This document shows positions 1 through 6,709 of a stretch of 18,885 nt of DNA, one piece after another. Location: assembly GCA_050725495.1 (NCBI GenBank), contig JBOHHM010000096.1, positions 1 to 18,885 on the forward strand, written 5' to 3'. The notes beneath the pieces are model-generated. The model was not told the DNA's origin and made no database searches. It worked only from the letters and a program-made list of their open reading frames with translations. The position numbers were made by a program, and so were the translations under genes. Position 1 is the first letter of the stretch. Each line of letters begins with the position of its first letter. The DNA is from JBOHHM01 sp050725495 (lineage in GTDB: Bacteria; Pseudomonadota; Gammaproteobacteria; Burkholderiales; Burkholderiaceae_C).

Positions 1-695
1 ATCAGCGTGCAAAGCATCGCGGGCTACGCGGCCCTCAGCGGGCAGCTGATCAATCTGGCCGATGTCTACGACGAGCAAGCGCTGCGGCGCATCCACCCGC
101 GGCTGACTTTTCTGCAGGAGGTGGACAGGCGCTCGGGCTACCGACCCGGCAGATGCTGATGGCCGAGCACCAGATCCGGCCGGCCCAGATCGGGCCCTCA
201 CTGGCCCGCTTTTTCGGCGTGCCCTATGAGCCCTTCAGCACGGGACGCATCCGCTCGGAGATGCTGCACGCCAGCCTCAAGCGCGACTTCATCGAAGAGC
301 AGGGCTGGATTCCGCTTGAGGAATCGCCCGAGGGCCTGGTCGTCATGTGCGTGGACCCCGAGGCCGTGCGTGGCTCGCGCGTCGTGCCCCAGGTGTTTCC
401 CAGGTTCGCCAGGTTGGCCTATCGGGTCACGACCCAGACCGAGTTTGAAGAGACCCTGGGCCAGCTGTTCGGCGCGGGCTCGGATGGCGGCTCGATCGAC
501 CAGCTGCTGGCCGACCTGAACGGGCCGCTCGATGAGGACGGCGGCGATGACTCGGCCCTGGAGTCGGCCGCGGCCGACAACGAGCTGGTGGGCTTCCGTG
601 GAACGCGGCATGCGCACCCCCAAGATGGACGGCTGGAGAAAATCATGCTGGGCCTGACCGACCTGAAGCAGGTGCGCTCGGTGTGCATTAAGTGA
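1..695 (+). pseudogene. Decayed GAF-PilB/GspE-type pilus assembly ATPase, 5' end outside window
   Basis: Remnant of a type II secretion/type IV pilus ATPase carrying an N-terminal GAF domain. Frame 1 from position 1 reads the second half of a GAF domain (SIAGYAALSGQ, DVYDEQAL, FLQEVDRRSGYR). It then loses frame near 144-149, with a stop at 157. Frame 3 resumes at 153 (MLMAEHQIRPAQIG) and runs through a PilB N1-type domain (ARFFGVPYEPF, WIPLEESPEGLVV, VFPRFARLAYRV), an acidic linker and the segment DNELV at about 576-590. The next recognisable sequence, from about 595, is the extreme C-terminus of the family (VERGMRTPKMDG, another one-base slip near 631, then LEKIMLGLTDLKQVRSVCIK). The whole ATPase core, including Walker A, the Asp and His boxes, Walker B and the tetracysteine region, is absent. 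At least two frameshifts and two internal deletions are implied. An N1-only peptide could still be made from the ATG at 153. The family alignment is from memory. Confidence 0.8.
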
Positions 696-707
696 CAAAA
701 ATTGTCA
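693..707. promoter_or_regulatory. Perfect palindrome upstream of pilA, candidate activator (PilR-like) site
   Basis: TGACAAAAATTGTCA is a perfect inverted repeat with 6-bp arms (TGACAA/TTGTCA) around AAA. It starts at the stop codon of the pilB remnant and lies about 85 bp upstream of the sigma-54 promoter. PilR sites of Pseudomonas contain TGTC-type half sites upstream of pilA, so position and half-site sequence fit an enhancer-binding site. The link to PilR is inference. Confidence 0.45.
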
Positions 708-791
708 GGCTGGCTGTGGCCGCTGGCACAAACGGTCGCCGGCACAGGGCTTCAATGTGCAAAAAGCCGCAAAAATTAACACTTCCGATGT

Positions 792-806
792 TGGCACGGA
801 ATCTGC
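792..806 (+). promoter_or_regulatory. Sigma-54 (RpoN) promoter of pilA
   Basis: TGGCACGGAATCTGC matches the -24/-12 consensus TGGCACG-N4-TTGC with one mismatch. The invariant GG (793-794) and GC (805-806) are separated by exactly 10 nt. Transcription would start near 817, about 29 nt before the pilA ATG. Sigma-54 control by PilS/PilR is the established mode for pilA in many proteobacteria. Confidence 0.85.
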
Positions 807-845
807 GATTGCTATGACGCCGTTTCCCAAACCAAGGAGTTTTCT

Positions 846-1403
846 ATGACGCGTTCCATCCAAAGGGGTTTTACCTTGATCGAACTGATGATCGTGGTTG
901 CGATCATCGGTATTCTGGCTGCCGTGGCTTTGCCGGCTTATCAGGACTACACCATCCGAGCACGTGTAACGGAAGGCTTGGCACTTGCTGGCGCTGCCAA
1001 ACTTGCAGCTAATGAAAATGCTGCAAACGGCGTAGCCTTTGGATCAGGCTACGGTGGAACTACAGCTACGCGCAGTGTCTTGGCTAACACCGTGGCAACT
1101 GTGGGTCAGGCCACTGTCGGGGAATTGAATACTACCTTCGATACGGCCAACAGTGGAGGTATCGGTATTGATACCGAAACTGGTAGCATCTCGATCGGCT
1201 ATGGTACCAACGTAGCTCCTGCAGCTACCAATCGACTTGTTCTGAATGCCACTGCAAACGGTGTCGCATTGGCCGCTGGTGTGCCTCCTACCGCCAACAT
1301 TCGCTGGGACTGCTACGCAGCTGGTGTCGCAACCAGGGCTACGGTTGCAGTTGTAGGCACTCCAACCTTGCTTACAAAGTATGCTCCCGGCGAATGCCGT
1401 TAA
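846..1403 (+). CDS. pilA: Type IV major pilin, PilA-like prepilin
   Basis: Class IVa prepilin of 185 residues. The leader MTRSIQRG is cut after Gly8 by prepilin peptidase. The mature protein begins FTLIELMIVVAIIGILAAVA, with the conserved Glu5 and the hydrophobic assembly helix, then the usual PAYQDYTIRARVTEGL. The globular part is rich in Gly, Ala and Thr, and a C-terminal disulfide loop is predicted between Cys156 (WDCY) and Cys184 (GECR). The start is set by AAGGAG at 834-839, six bases before the ATG. A sigma-54 promoter lies upstream and a strong terminator follows, so it can be a single-gene transcript. Its base composition and third codon positions are visibly more A/T-rich than the flanking genes, as is common for antigenically diverse pilins. 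The C-terminus lacks the terminal Ser used by TfpO, so any glycan would be added internally by the PglL-like enzyme downstream. It could be a minor or alternative pilin if another pilA exists elsewhere. Confidence 0.93.
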   Translation: MTRSIQRGFTLIELMIVVAIIGILAAVALPAYQDYTIRARVTEGLALAGAAKLAANENAANGVAFGSGYGGTTATRSVLANTVATVGQATVGELNTTFDTANSGGIGIDTETGSISIGYGTNVAPAATNRLVLNATANGVALAAGVPPTANIRWDCYAAGVATRATVAVVGTPTLLTKYAPGECR

Positions 1404-1422
1404 TTGAGGCATCACTCAACAA

Positions 1423-1447
1423 GAGAGCGCTTCGGCGCTCTTTTTTT
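1423..1447 (+). terminator. Intrinsic terminator of pilA
   Basis: Stem AGAGCGC (1424-1430), loop TTCG (1431-1434) and stem GCGCTCT (1435-1441) run straight into seven T (1441-1447). A GNRA-like or UUCG tetraloop with a perfect 7-bp stem is a textbook rho-independent terminator. It lies 20 nt after the pilA stop and separates pilA from the accessory gene. Confidence 0.92.
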
Positions 1448-1483
1448 CGGGCGAAAATCGCCAAACTGATTTCTCGCGCATTT

Positions 1484-2254
1484 ATGAAAATGCCCCCCCC
1501 CCGCTTTTGCGCGGCCACTCGAGCCGCTTGTATTCACTTGCTGCTTAGCTTGGGCGTAGCCTTGGTGGCTGCAGCCTTGGTGTTTGGTCTGTGGTATCCG
1601 TTTCCCTATCGCGAGCTGTCGGGCGGGCGCGAGCTGTTCTGGCTGGTGGTGGGGGTCGATGTAGTTTGCGGGCCCTTGTTGACCCTGGTGCTGTTCAGCC
1701 CGAAAAAGCCGCGCGCGGAACTGGTGCGCGATCTGGGGCTGGTCGTGCTGATCCAGCTCGGCGCCTTGGGCTACGGGCAGTGGACGGTGTGGCAGGCGCG
1801 GCCTTTGTTTCTGGTGCAGGAGATTGACCGCTTCAAGGTGGTGGCAGCACCCGATCTGCGAGGCGCATCTATTGCAGGGCTGCCCGCTGCGCTGCAGCCA
1901 GGCTGGTTGTCGGGGCCGGTGACGGTGGCTATTCGGGAACCCAAAGATGCCAAAGAACGCGAGACTGTGCTGTTTGAGTCCATCCAAGGCGGGCCCGACT
2001 ATGCCGAACGGTCCGAGTTCTACCTGACCTACGAGGGCGCCGCAGCGCTGAAGTCGCTACAACGGGCCAAACCGTTGGCGGTGTTTTTGCTAAAGCAGCC
2101 CGCCCAGCAGGCGGCCGCCCAAGCGCTGGCCGCTAAAAAGGGCGCCGACATGGCGCAGTGGCTGTATTTGCCTGTCGTTGCCCGGCAGGACTGGGTGGCC
2201 GTGCTCGACAAGCAAGGGCAAATTCAAGGCTTCTTGCAGGGCGACGGGTTTTGA
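1484..2254 (+). CDS. TfpX/TfpZ-like type IV pilin accessory membrane protein
   Basis: A 256-residue protein that resembles the TfpX/TfpZ pilin accessory family encoded directly after pilin genes. These proteins promote surface assembly of their cognate pilin. Three hydrophobic segments are visible near residues 15-40, 48-68 and 82-98. A soluble C-terminal domain follows (about 100-256; motifs DRFKVVAAPDL, SEFYLTYEG, WLYLPVVARQDW, VLDKQGQIQGF). The ATG at 1484 is chosen because the open frame further upstream (from 1394) would begin inside pilA and cross its terminator. ATG 1490 is an alternative. No good ribosome binding site precedes either. Codons 4-7 from ATG 1484 include a run of ten C (1493-1502), so a one-base change would abolish the protein. 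The stop lies 42 bases before the pglL-like gene, which suggests co-transcription. Family assignment is by overall resemblance and genomic position. Confidence 0.75.
   Translation: MKMPPPRFCAATRAACIHLLLSLGVALVAAALVFGLWYPFPYRELSGGRELFWLVVGVDVVCGPLLTLVLFSPKKPRAELVRDLGLVVLIQLGALGYGQWTVWQARPLFLVQEIDRFKVVAAPDLRGASIAGLPAALQPGWLSGPVTVAIREPKDAKERETVLFESIQGGPDYAERSEFYLTYEGAAALKSLQRAKPLAVFLLKQPAQQAAAQALAAKKGADMAQWLYLPVVARQDWVAVLDKQGQIQGFLQGDGF
1493..1502 (+). repeat. Poly-C tract (C10) in the 5' coding end of the pilin accessory gene
   Basis: Ten consecutive C immediately follow the second in-frame ATG (ATG 1490), encoding Pro-Pro-Pro and the first base of an Arg codon. It is the longest mononucleotide run noticed in the window. 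Tracts of this length in coding 5' ends are typical slipped-strand phase-variation sites, but also typical places for sequencing error. Confidence 0.9.
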
Positions 2255-2296
2255 GCTTGCCGCCATTGGGGAATTGGGGCGAGATTCCACTTGCGT

Positions 2297-3835
2297 ATGG
2301 TGTGGAATGACTTCGTGCTGACCCAACTGCCATGGCCTGCTAGGCGGGCGATCCGTTCCGCGACGATTGCGCTGCTGATTGCCGTTCCCTGGCTAAATCC
2401 GGTCGCTGTAGGGCCGTCCCCGGCAGTTTTACCGCTGATCGTTTCCTGGCTTTGTGTGGTGGGCCTGTTGCTGCTGGGGGCGGCGCCGGGTGCCGAGGGA
2501 GTGTCCCGCGCGTGGCTGGCCGCGGCCTTGATCAGCAGCCTGCTGGGCCTGTTGCAATATTTCAATCTCGCACGCTTTTTCAGCCCGTGGGTCGATGTGG
2601 CTCCGTTGGGCGTGGCTTTTGGCAACTTGCGCCAGCGCAACCAGCTGGCCTCGCTGACGAGCATCGGCTTGCTGGCCCTGCTGTGGCTCGTGGCCAGCGG
2701 GCGGCTGCACGGTTATGCGCTCTGGATGGTCCTGCTACTTGCAGTGGGTAACGCGGCCACGGCGTCGCGCACCGGGCTGGTTCAACTGGCCGTGATCGCT
2801 CTGTCGGTGGTGGGATGGGGTGGGGCCGCGCGGGCGCAGCGTTTGCGCCTGTGCCTGGCCGCGCTGGCGGCTTACGCCGTGGCGGCAGGGGCTCTGCCTT
2901 GGCTTCTGCATCGATTTACCGGGCATGCGGGCAGCAGCGTCCTGATCCGGCTGGCGGAGGACCTGGGCTGCTCTAGCCGCACCTTGCTCTGGTCCAACGT
3001 CCTCCACCTGATCGCCCAGCAGCCCTGGCTTGGCTGGGGCTGGGGTGAGCTGGATTACGCGCACTACATCACCCTCTACCCCGGTGAGCGCTTTTGCGAC
3101 ATTCTGGACAACGCGCACAACCTGCCGCTGCATCTGGCGGTTGAACTCGGCATTCCTGCAGCGCTGCTGGGCTGCGGCGGCTTGGGCTGGCTGGTGCTGC
3201 GGGCCAAGCCCTGGCGCGAAACCGATCCGACGCGGCAGATGGCTTGGGGCGTGCTGGCCGTGATCCTGCTGCACAGTCTGGTGGAGTACCCGCTGTGGTA
3301 CGGGCCGTTTCAGATGGCGTTGGGCCTGTGCCTTGGGCTGCTGTGGCATCGGTCGGCTGCAAACGAGGGAAGCTACAAGCCCAATCAAGGAGGCGCACCC
3401 ACATGGCGGGCGGGAGTCGCTATGTTTTTAATAGCGTCATGTCTCTATGCCGCCTGGGACTACCACCGCATCAGCCAGATTTACCTGCCACCCGAGGCGC
3501 GCCATCCGGCGTACCGCGAGGACACGCTGGCCAAGGTGCGCGGCTCCTGGTTGTTCCGCAGCCAGGTCCGCTTTGCCGAGCTGACCATCACGCCGCTCAC
3601 GCGCGACAACGCCGAGTGGACGTACAAAACAGCGCGCGATTTGCTGCACTATTCACCCGAGCCGCGCGTGATTGAAAAAGTGATTGACAGCGCGGTGCTA
3701 CTGGGCCGTGACGACGAGGCGCTGGCCCATCTGGCACGCTACCGGGTGGCGTTTGCGAAGGATCACGCACGCTGGGCCGAGGCCAATGCGCGCGGGCTCG
3801 ACCTCAATTCAACTCAACCGCCTGCGGCTCGATAA
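2297..3835 (+). CDS. PglL-type protein O-oligosaccharyltransferase (Wzy_C family)
   Basis: Multi-pass membrane protein of 512 residues that resembles the PglL/PilO group of bacterial O-oligosaccharyltransferases. These move a lipid-linked glycan to Ser/Thr of pilin on the periplasmic side. About ten hydrophobic helices occupy roughly residues 15-400. A PglL_A-like part has AFGNLRQRNQLASL and TASRTGLVQLAV. The Wzy_C-like core has WLGWGWGELDYAHY, the His-containing loop DNAHNLPLHLAVELG and HSLVEYPLWYGPF. The last 100 residues are a soluble Wzy_C_2-like tail. The frame is open from a TTG at 2291; ATG 2297 is preferred and GTG 2300 is possible. It follows the TfpX-like gene by 42 bases, and the pilin upstream is the natural substrate. 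Its last 32 bases overlap the convergent MNT gene. A GCTAT palindrome lies in-frame at 3418-3436. WaaL or Wzy activity is the alternative, less likely given the pilin context. Confidence 0.82.
   Translation: MVWNDFVLTQLPWPARRAIRSATIALLIAVPWLNPVAVGPSPAVLPLIVSWLCVVGLLLLGAAPGAEGVSRAWLAAALISSLLGLLQYFNLARFFSPWVDVAPLGVAFGNLRQRNQLASLTSIGLLALLWLVASGRLHGYALWMVLLLAVGNAATASRTGLVQLAVIALSVVGWGGAARAQRLRLCLAALAAYAVAAGALPWLLHRFTGHAGSSVLIRLAEDLGCSSRTLLWSNVLHLIAQQPWLGWGWGELDYAHYITLYPGERFCDILDNAHNLPLHLAVELGIPAALLGCGGLGWLVLRAKPWRETDPTRQMAWGVLAVILLHSLVEYPLWYGPFQMALGLCLGLLWHRSAANEGSYKPNQGGAPTWRAGVAMFLIASCLYAAWDYHRISQIYLPPEARHPAYREDTLAKVRGSWLFRSQVRFAELTITPLTRDNAEWTYKTARDLLHYSPEPRVIEKVIDSAVLLGRDDEALAHLARYRVAFAKDHARWAEANARGLDLNSTQPPAAR
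3418..3436. repeat. Dispersed palindrome copy 1 (GCTAT-N7-ATAGC), inside the pglL-like gene
   Basis: CGCTATGTTTTTAATAGCG has arms CGCTAT/ATAGCG around GTTTTTA. It is read in frame as Ala-Met-Phe-Leu-Ile-Ala within a membrane helix. Confidence 0.7.
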
Positions 3836-4094
3836 GGGCCCGGAACTCGGGGCTGAGCGTCGCCGCCTCGGCAATGTCCACCCGAAACGGCAGATCTGAC
3901 TCGTCAAACGCTTCTTCCAGGGTGCCGCGCAGTTGGGCCTCCAACGGGGCCCCGAGCACGAGCAAGTCCAGATCCGAAAATGGCTTGGCCCGGCGGTGCG
4001 CACGCGAGCCAAACACCCGCACGCGCCGGCGGTCAAGATGGGCGTCCACAATCGCGCACACCAGTGCTTTCTGGGGCGGCGTCAGGTCAAGCAT
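3804..4094 (-). CDS. MNT-type minimal nucleotidyltransferase (antitoxin candidate)
   Basis: A 96-residue minimal nucleotidyltransferase. The pol-beta-type signature is complete: Gly29-Ser30, ten residues, then Asp41-x-Asp43 (VFGSRAHRRAKPFSDLDLLV), with a third acidic residue Asp73 in FRVDIAE. In characterised MntA-HepT pairs the MNT protein AMPylates a tyrosine of its HEPN partner and silences its RNase activity. The start at 4094 (MLDLTPPQK) overlaps the HEPN stop by 8 bases (ATGCTTGA), implying translational coupling. An in-frame extension to 4130 would lie wholly inside the HEPN gene and is rejected. The 3' end overlaps the pglL-like gene by 32 bases, tail to tail. It closely resembles the HI0073 family, whose role as a true antitoxin varies, so function is inferred from family and neighbour. 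Confidence 0.88.
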   Translation of the reverse strand: MLDLTPPQKALVCAIVDAHLDRRRVRVFGSRAHRRAKPFSDLDLLVLGAPLEAQLRGTLEEAFDESDLPFRVDIAEAATLSPEFRALIEPQAVELN

Positions 4095-4488
4095 CGCGGG
4101 CCTCCAGCGTGGCCAGCAGAGATTGGGCATCTACCGCAAACTCGTCCAGCACCGCCGCCACCTCCAGGGCCACCCGGGTGTCGTAGGTGTGAGACGTTCT
4201 ATTTCTCTGCACCAGGTAGACAAACCAAGGCTCGGGGGAAGCGATCAAGCCGCGCTCGGCGGCGACGCGAAACAGGGTGCGCCTGCTGTAGCTGTCGACC
4301 TCTGCGGTGTTGTCGAGTTCAGACTCAATTTGACGCTTGAGCATCTTCCAGCTCAACTCGAAGCAGTATTCAAACCGTTGAATGCAAGCGTCGCGAATCT
4401 CTTCGTCAGCCAGATCCTGCCGACGACGAACCAAACCACGCTCCAGGCTGGCCAGAGCATTGCGCAGCGGCGACAGGTCGAGTTTCAT
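4087..4488 (-). CDS. HEPN-family nucleotidyltransferase substrate-binding protein (HepT/HI0074-like toxin candidate)
   Basis: An all-helical protein of 133 residues of the HI0074/NTase_sub_bind type of HEPN domain. The RNase/AMPylation motif RX4HXY is intact: Arg95-NRTS-His100-Thr-Tyr102. Arg and His are the expected catalytic residues of HEPN RNases, and the Tyr is the residue AMPylated by MntA in the studied HepT system. Conserved helical sequence FEYCFELSWKMLKR near residues 39-52 also fits the family. It is the first gene of the pair and sits 33 bases downstream of moaC on the same strand, so it may be read through from the moaC promoter. No convincing ribosome binding site precedes the ATG. 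It could be a housekeeping NTase accessory protein rather than a toxin. Confidence 0.87.
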   Translation of the reverse strand: MKLDLSPLRNALASLERGLVRRRQDLADEEIRDACIQRFEYCFELSWKMLKRQIESELDNTAEVDSYSRRTLFRVAAERGLIASPEPWFVYLVQRNRTSHTYDTRVALEVAAVLDEFAVDAQSLLATLEARDA

Positions 4489-4521
4489 GCAGCAGGACTG
4501 TATGGAAAATGGCTGAAACGA

Positions 4522-5019
4522 TCAAGCCGAAGGGCTGCTGGCGACAAAGCTGCCCGACTTTCCGCCATGCTTTTCCAGCACCCGCACATCGGTGATGGTC
4601 ATGCCCCGGTCCACCGCCTTGCACATGTCGTAGATCGTGAGCAGCGCGACCTGCACGGCCGTCAGGGCTTCCATCTCCACGCCCGTGGGGCCGACGGTTT
4701 CCACCGTCGCGGTGCACGACACACTGGGTTGGTCGGCGGCAGCGCCATCGAGCGCAAACTCGACCGCGACCCGGGTCAGTGCCAGCGGATGGCACAGCGG
4801 GATCAGGTCGCTGGTCTTCTTGGCGGCCTGGATGCCGGCGATGCGGGCAATGCCCAGCACATCGCCTTTTTTGGCGCTGCCGCCGCGGATGATGGCCAGG
4901 GTTTCAGCCCGCATCACAATGCGCCCGCTGGCCACGGCGATGCGATGCGTGCTGGCCTTGGCGGCGACATCGACCATGTGGGCCTGGCCCTGGGCGTCAA
5001 AGTGGGTGAGGGGGCTCAT
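4522..5019 (-). CDS. moaC: Cyclic pyranopterin monophosphate synthase MoaC
   Basis: MoaC converts 3',8-cyclo-7,8-dihydro-GTP to cyclic pyranopterin monophosphate in molybdenum cofactor synthesis, in the cytosol. The 165-residue length is typical. Active-site motifs are present: KKGDVLGIARIAGIQAAKKT, the His of LIPLCHPL, GPTGVEMEALTAV with its two Glu, and YDMCKAVDRGM with the catalytic Asp and Lys. The start at 5019 (MSPLTHFDAQGQAHMVDV) aligns with the family N-terminus; the frame stays open upstream to 5355, but that extension lies in the divergent promoter region and the protease gene. It is divergent from the M48 protease gene with about 175 bp between starts. No other moa or mob genes are in the window. 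Confidence 0.96.
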   Translation of the reverse strand: MSPLTHFDAQGQAHMVDVAAKASTHRIAVASGRIVMRAETLAIIRGGSAKKGDVLGIARIAGIQAAKKTSDLIPLCHPLALTRVAVEFALDGAAADQPSVSCTATVETVGPTGVEMEALTAVQVALLTIYDMCKAVDRGMTITDVRVLEKHGGKSGSFVASSPSA

Positions 5020-5194
5020 GGTGTTGCAAAACGGGTGGTAAAAACCATTTACAGGATGATGACGTCTTTCAAGCATCATACGGTCATGATCAATAGTCAG
5101 GACGCCAGCCAGGCCGATGCCGCTGGGCTGGTGGCTGGCCGGCCGTAGCAGCTCCGGTTGTCGTGCCTCTGGACTCATTTTGACCCCAATCTTC

Positions 5195-6709
5195 ATGAAA
5201 AAACAGGCCGTTGCCCATATCAAACAAGCGTTGGCAGCTATTGTTTTGATAGCCCCCTTGTCGCTGACCCCATCCCTCTCGCAGGCCCAGCTGCCCACAC
5301 TGGGCCAGGGCGGCGACATGAGCGTGGGTGCCGAGCGCAGGTTGGGCGAGCGCATTGCGCGCGAGCTCTACCGCGACCCGGACTACATTGACGACCCGTT
5401 GCTGGTCGAATATGTGCAGGGCATCTGGCAGCCGCTGCTGGCGGCCGCGCGCGCGCGTGGCGAGCTCGGCGCCGAGCTCGACGAGCGCTTCGCCTGGGAG
5501 ATCCTGCTCGGGCGCGACCGCAGCGTGAACGCCTTCGCCCTGCCCGGCGGTTATCTGGGCGTGCACCTGGGGCTGATCGGCATCGTGAGCAGCCGCGACG
5601 AACTGGCCTCGGTGCTGGCGCATGAGTTGAGCCATGTGACGCAGCGGCACATCTCGCGCATCCTGACCAAGCAGAACCAGCAGGCCCCGTGGGTGCTGGG
5701 CGCGATGATTCTGGGGGCGCTGGCGGCCAGCAAGAACCCCGAGGCGGCCAATGCGATGATCGCCGGCAGTCAGGCCGTGGCCCTGCAAAGCCAGCTGAAT
5801 TTTTCGCGTGACATGGAGCGCGAGGCTGACCGCATAGGGTACGGCGTCATGACGCAGGCGGGCTTCGAGGCCCAGGGCTTTGTCACGATGTTCGACAAGC
5901 TGCAAAACGCCTCGCGCCTCAACGACAACGGCGCCTTTCCCTACCTGCGCACCCATCCGATGACGACCGAGCGCATCGCCGACATGCAGGCGCGCCAGCA
6001 GCTGGAGGCCAGGCGCGCGCAGACCTCGGCGCCCACCTTGGAGCACGGCCTGATGAGCGCGCGCGCGCGGGTGCTGGCCAACCCTGGCGTCGATGTGCTG
6101 CGCTCCTGGGTGGCCGAGGCCGATGCTCCCACGTTCGCGGGCTTGAGCGCGGCGCGGCAAGCGGCTGTGCTGTACGCGGCCGCACTGTCCAGTGCGCGCC
6201 AGCGCGACTTCGCGCGCGCGCGCGGCCTGGTCGCCCGGCTCAGTGCTGCGACAGTGGCCGATGGGCGCGCGGCCCGCCTGAGCCGGCTGCTGGCGGCCGA
6301 GGTCGAATGGAGCGCCGGCGATGCGCCGCGCACTGTGGCCCTGGTGGACACGGCCGCGCCGGGGCGTCCGGAGCTGCTGTTGTCCTCGCAGGCGCGCATC
6401 CGCACGGGCCAGGCGGGCGAGGTCGCGCAGCGCCTGCAGGCCTGGGTGGCCACGCAGCCGCGCGATGCCACGGCCTGGCAGCTGCTGGCCAGCGCCTACG
6501 GCGCCCAGGGCCAGATGCTGCGCGCGATCCGGGCCGAGGCTGAAGCTCAGGTGGCGCATTACGACTATGCCGCGGCCATGGACCGCTTCAGGGCGGCCCA
6601 GGACCTGGTGCGCAAGGGGGGGGCGGGCGATCACATCGAGGCGTCGATCATCGACACCCGGGCCCGCCAGGTCGAGTCAATGCTGAGGGAGCAGGCGCTC
6701 GAGCGCTGA
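5195..6709 (+). CDS. Periplasmic M48 zinc metalloprotease with C-terminal repeat region (BepA-like)
   Basis: A secreted M48 peptidase of 504 residues, similar in length and layout to E. coli BepA (YfgC), which degrades or assists outer-membrane proteins such as LptD. A signal peptide is visible: basic MKKQ, hydrophobic LAAIVLIAPLSL, cleavage likely after Ala31 (SQA|Q). The zinc motif is HELSH (His143, Glu144, His147), and the third ligand is Glu210 in the EREAD motif. THPMTTERIADM near residue 255 is also typical. From about residue 300 the sequence is Ala/Arg-rich helical, consistent with TPR repeats. ATG 5195 is chosen because it gives the signal peptide; upstream open sequence from 5117 does not look like protein. 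A GCTAT palindrome forms part of the signal-peptide codons. The last 33 bases overlap the convergent gene. A run of eight G (6616-6623) is near the 3' end. Confidence 0.92.
   Translation: MKKQAVAHIKQALAAIVLIAPLSLTPSLSQAQLPTLGQGGDMSVGAERRLGERIARELYRDPDYIDDPLLVEYVQGIWQPLLAAARARGELGAELDERFAWEILLGRDRSVNAFALPGGYLGVHLGLIGIVSSRDELASVLAHELSHVTQRHISRILTKQNQQAPWVLGAMILGALAASKNPEAANAMIAGSQAVALQSQLNFSRDMEREADRIGYGVMTQAGFEAQGFVTMFDKLQNASRLNDNGAFPYLRTHPMTTERIADMQARQQLEARRAQTSAPTLEHGLMSARARVLANPGVDVLRSWVAEADAPTFAGLSAARQAAVLYAAALSSARQRDFARARGLVARLSAATVADGRAARLSRLLAAEVEWSAGDAPRTVALVDTAAPGRPELLLSSQARIRTGQAGEVAQRLQAWVATQPRDATAWQLLASAYGAQGQMLRAIRAEAEAQVAHYDYAAAMDRFRAAQDLVRKGGAGDHIEASIIDTRARQVESMLREQALER
5237..5253. 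repeat. Dispersed palindrome copy 2, inside the M48 protease signal peptide
   Basis: GCTATTGTTTTGATAGC has arms GCTAT/ATAGC around TGTTTTG. It is read in frame as Ala-Ile-Val-Leu-Ile-Ala in the hydrophobic core of the signal peptide, the same frame as copy 1. Confidence 0.7.

Noticed and set aside
710..757. Possible terminator hairpin after the pilB remnant (CTGTG/CACAG with CCG/CGG)
   Set aside because: The stem needs a bulge, the loop is large and there is no T run.
1394..1483. Upstream start for the pilin accessory protein
   Set aside because: It would start inside the pilA coding end and run through the intrinsic terminator; the sequence lacks a family-like N-terminus.
5090..6634. Minus-strand open frame (514 codons) opposite the M48 protease
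   Set aside because: Arg/Gln/His-rich antisense shadow; the plus strand has a signal peptide and HELSH zinc motif.
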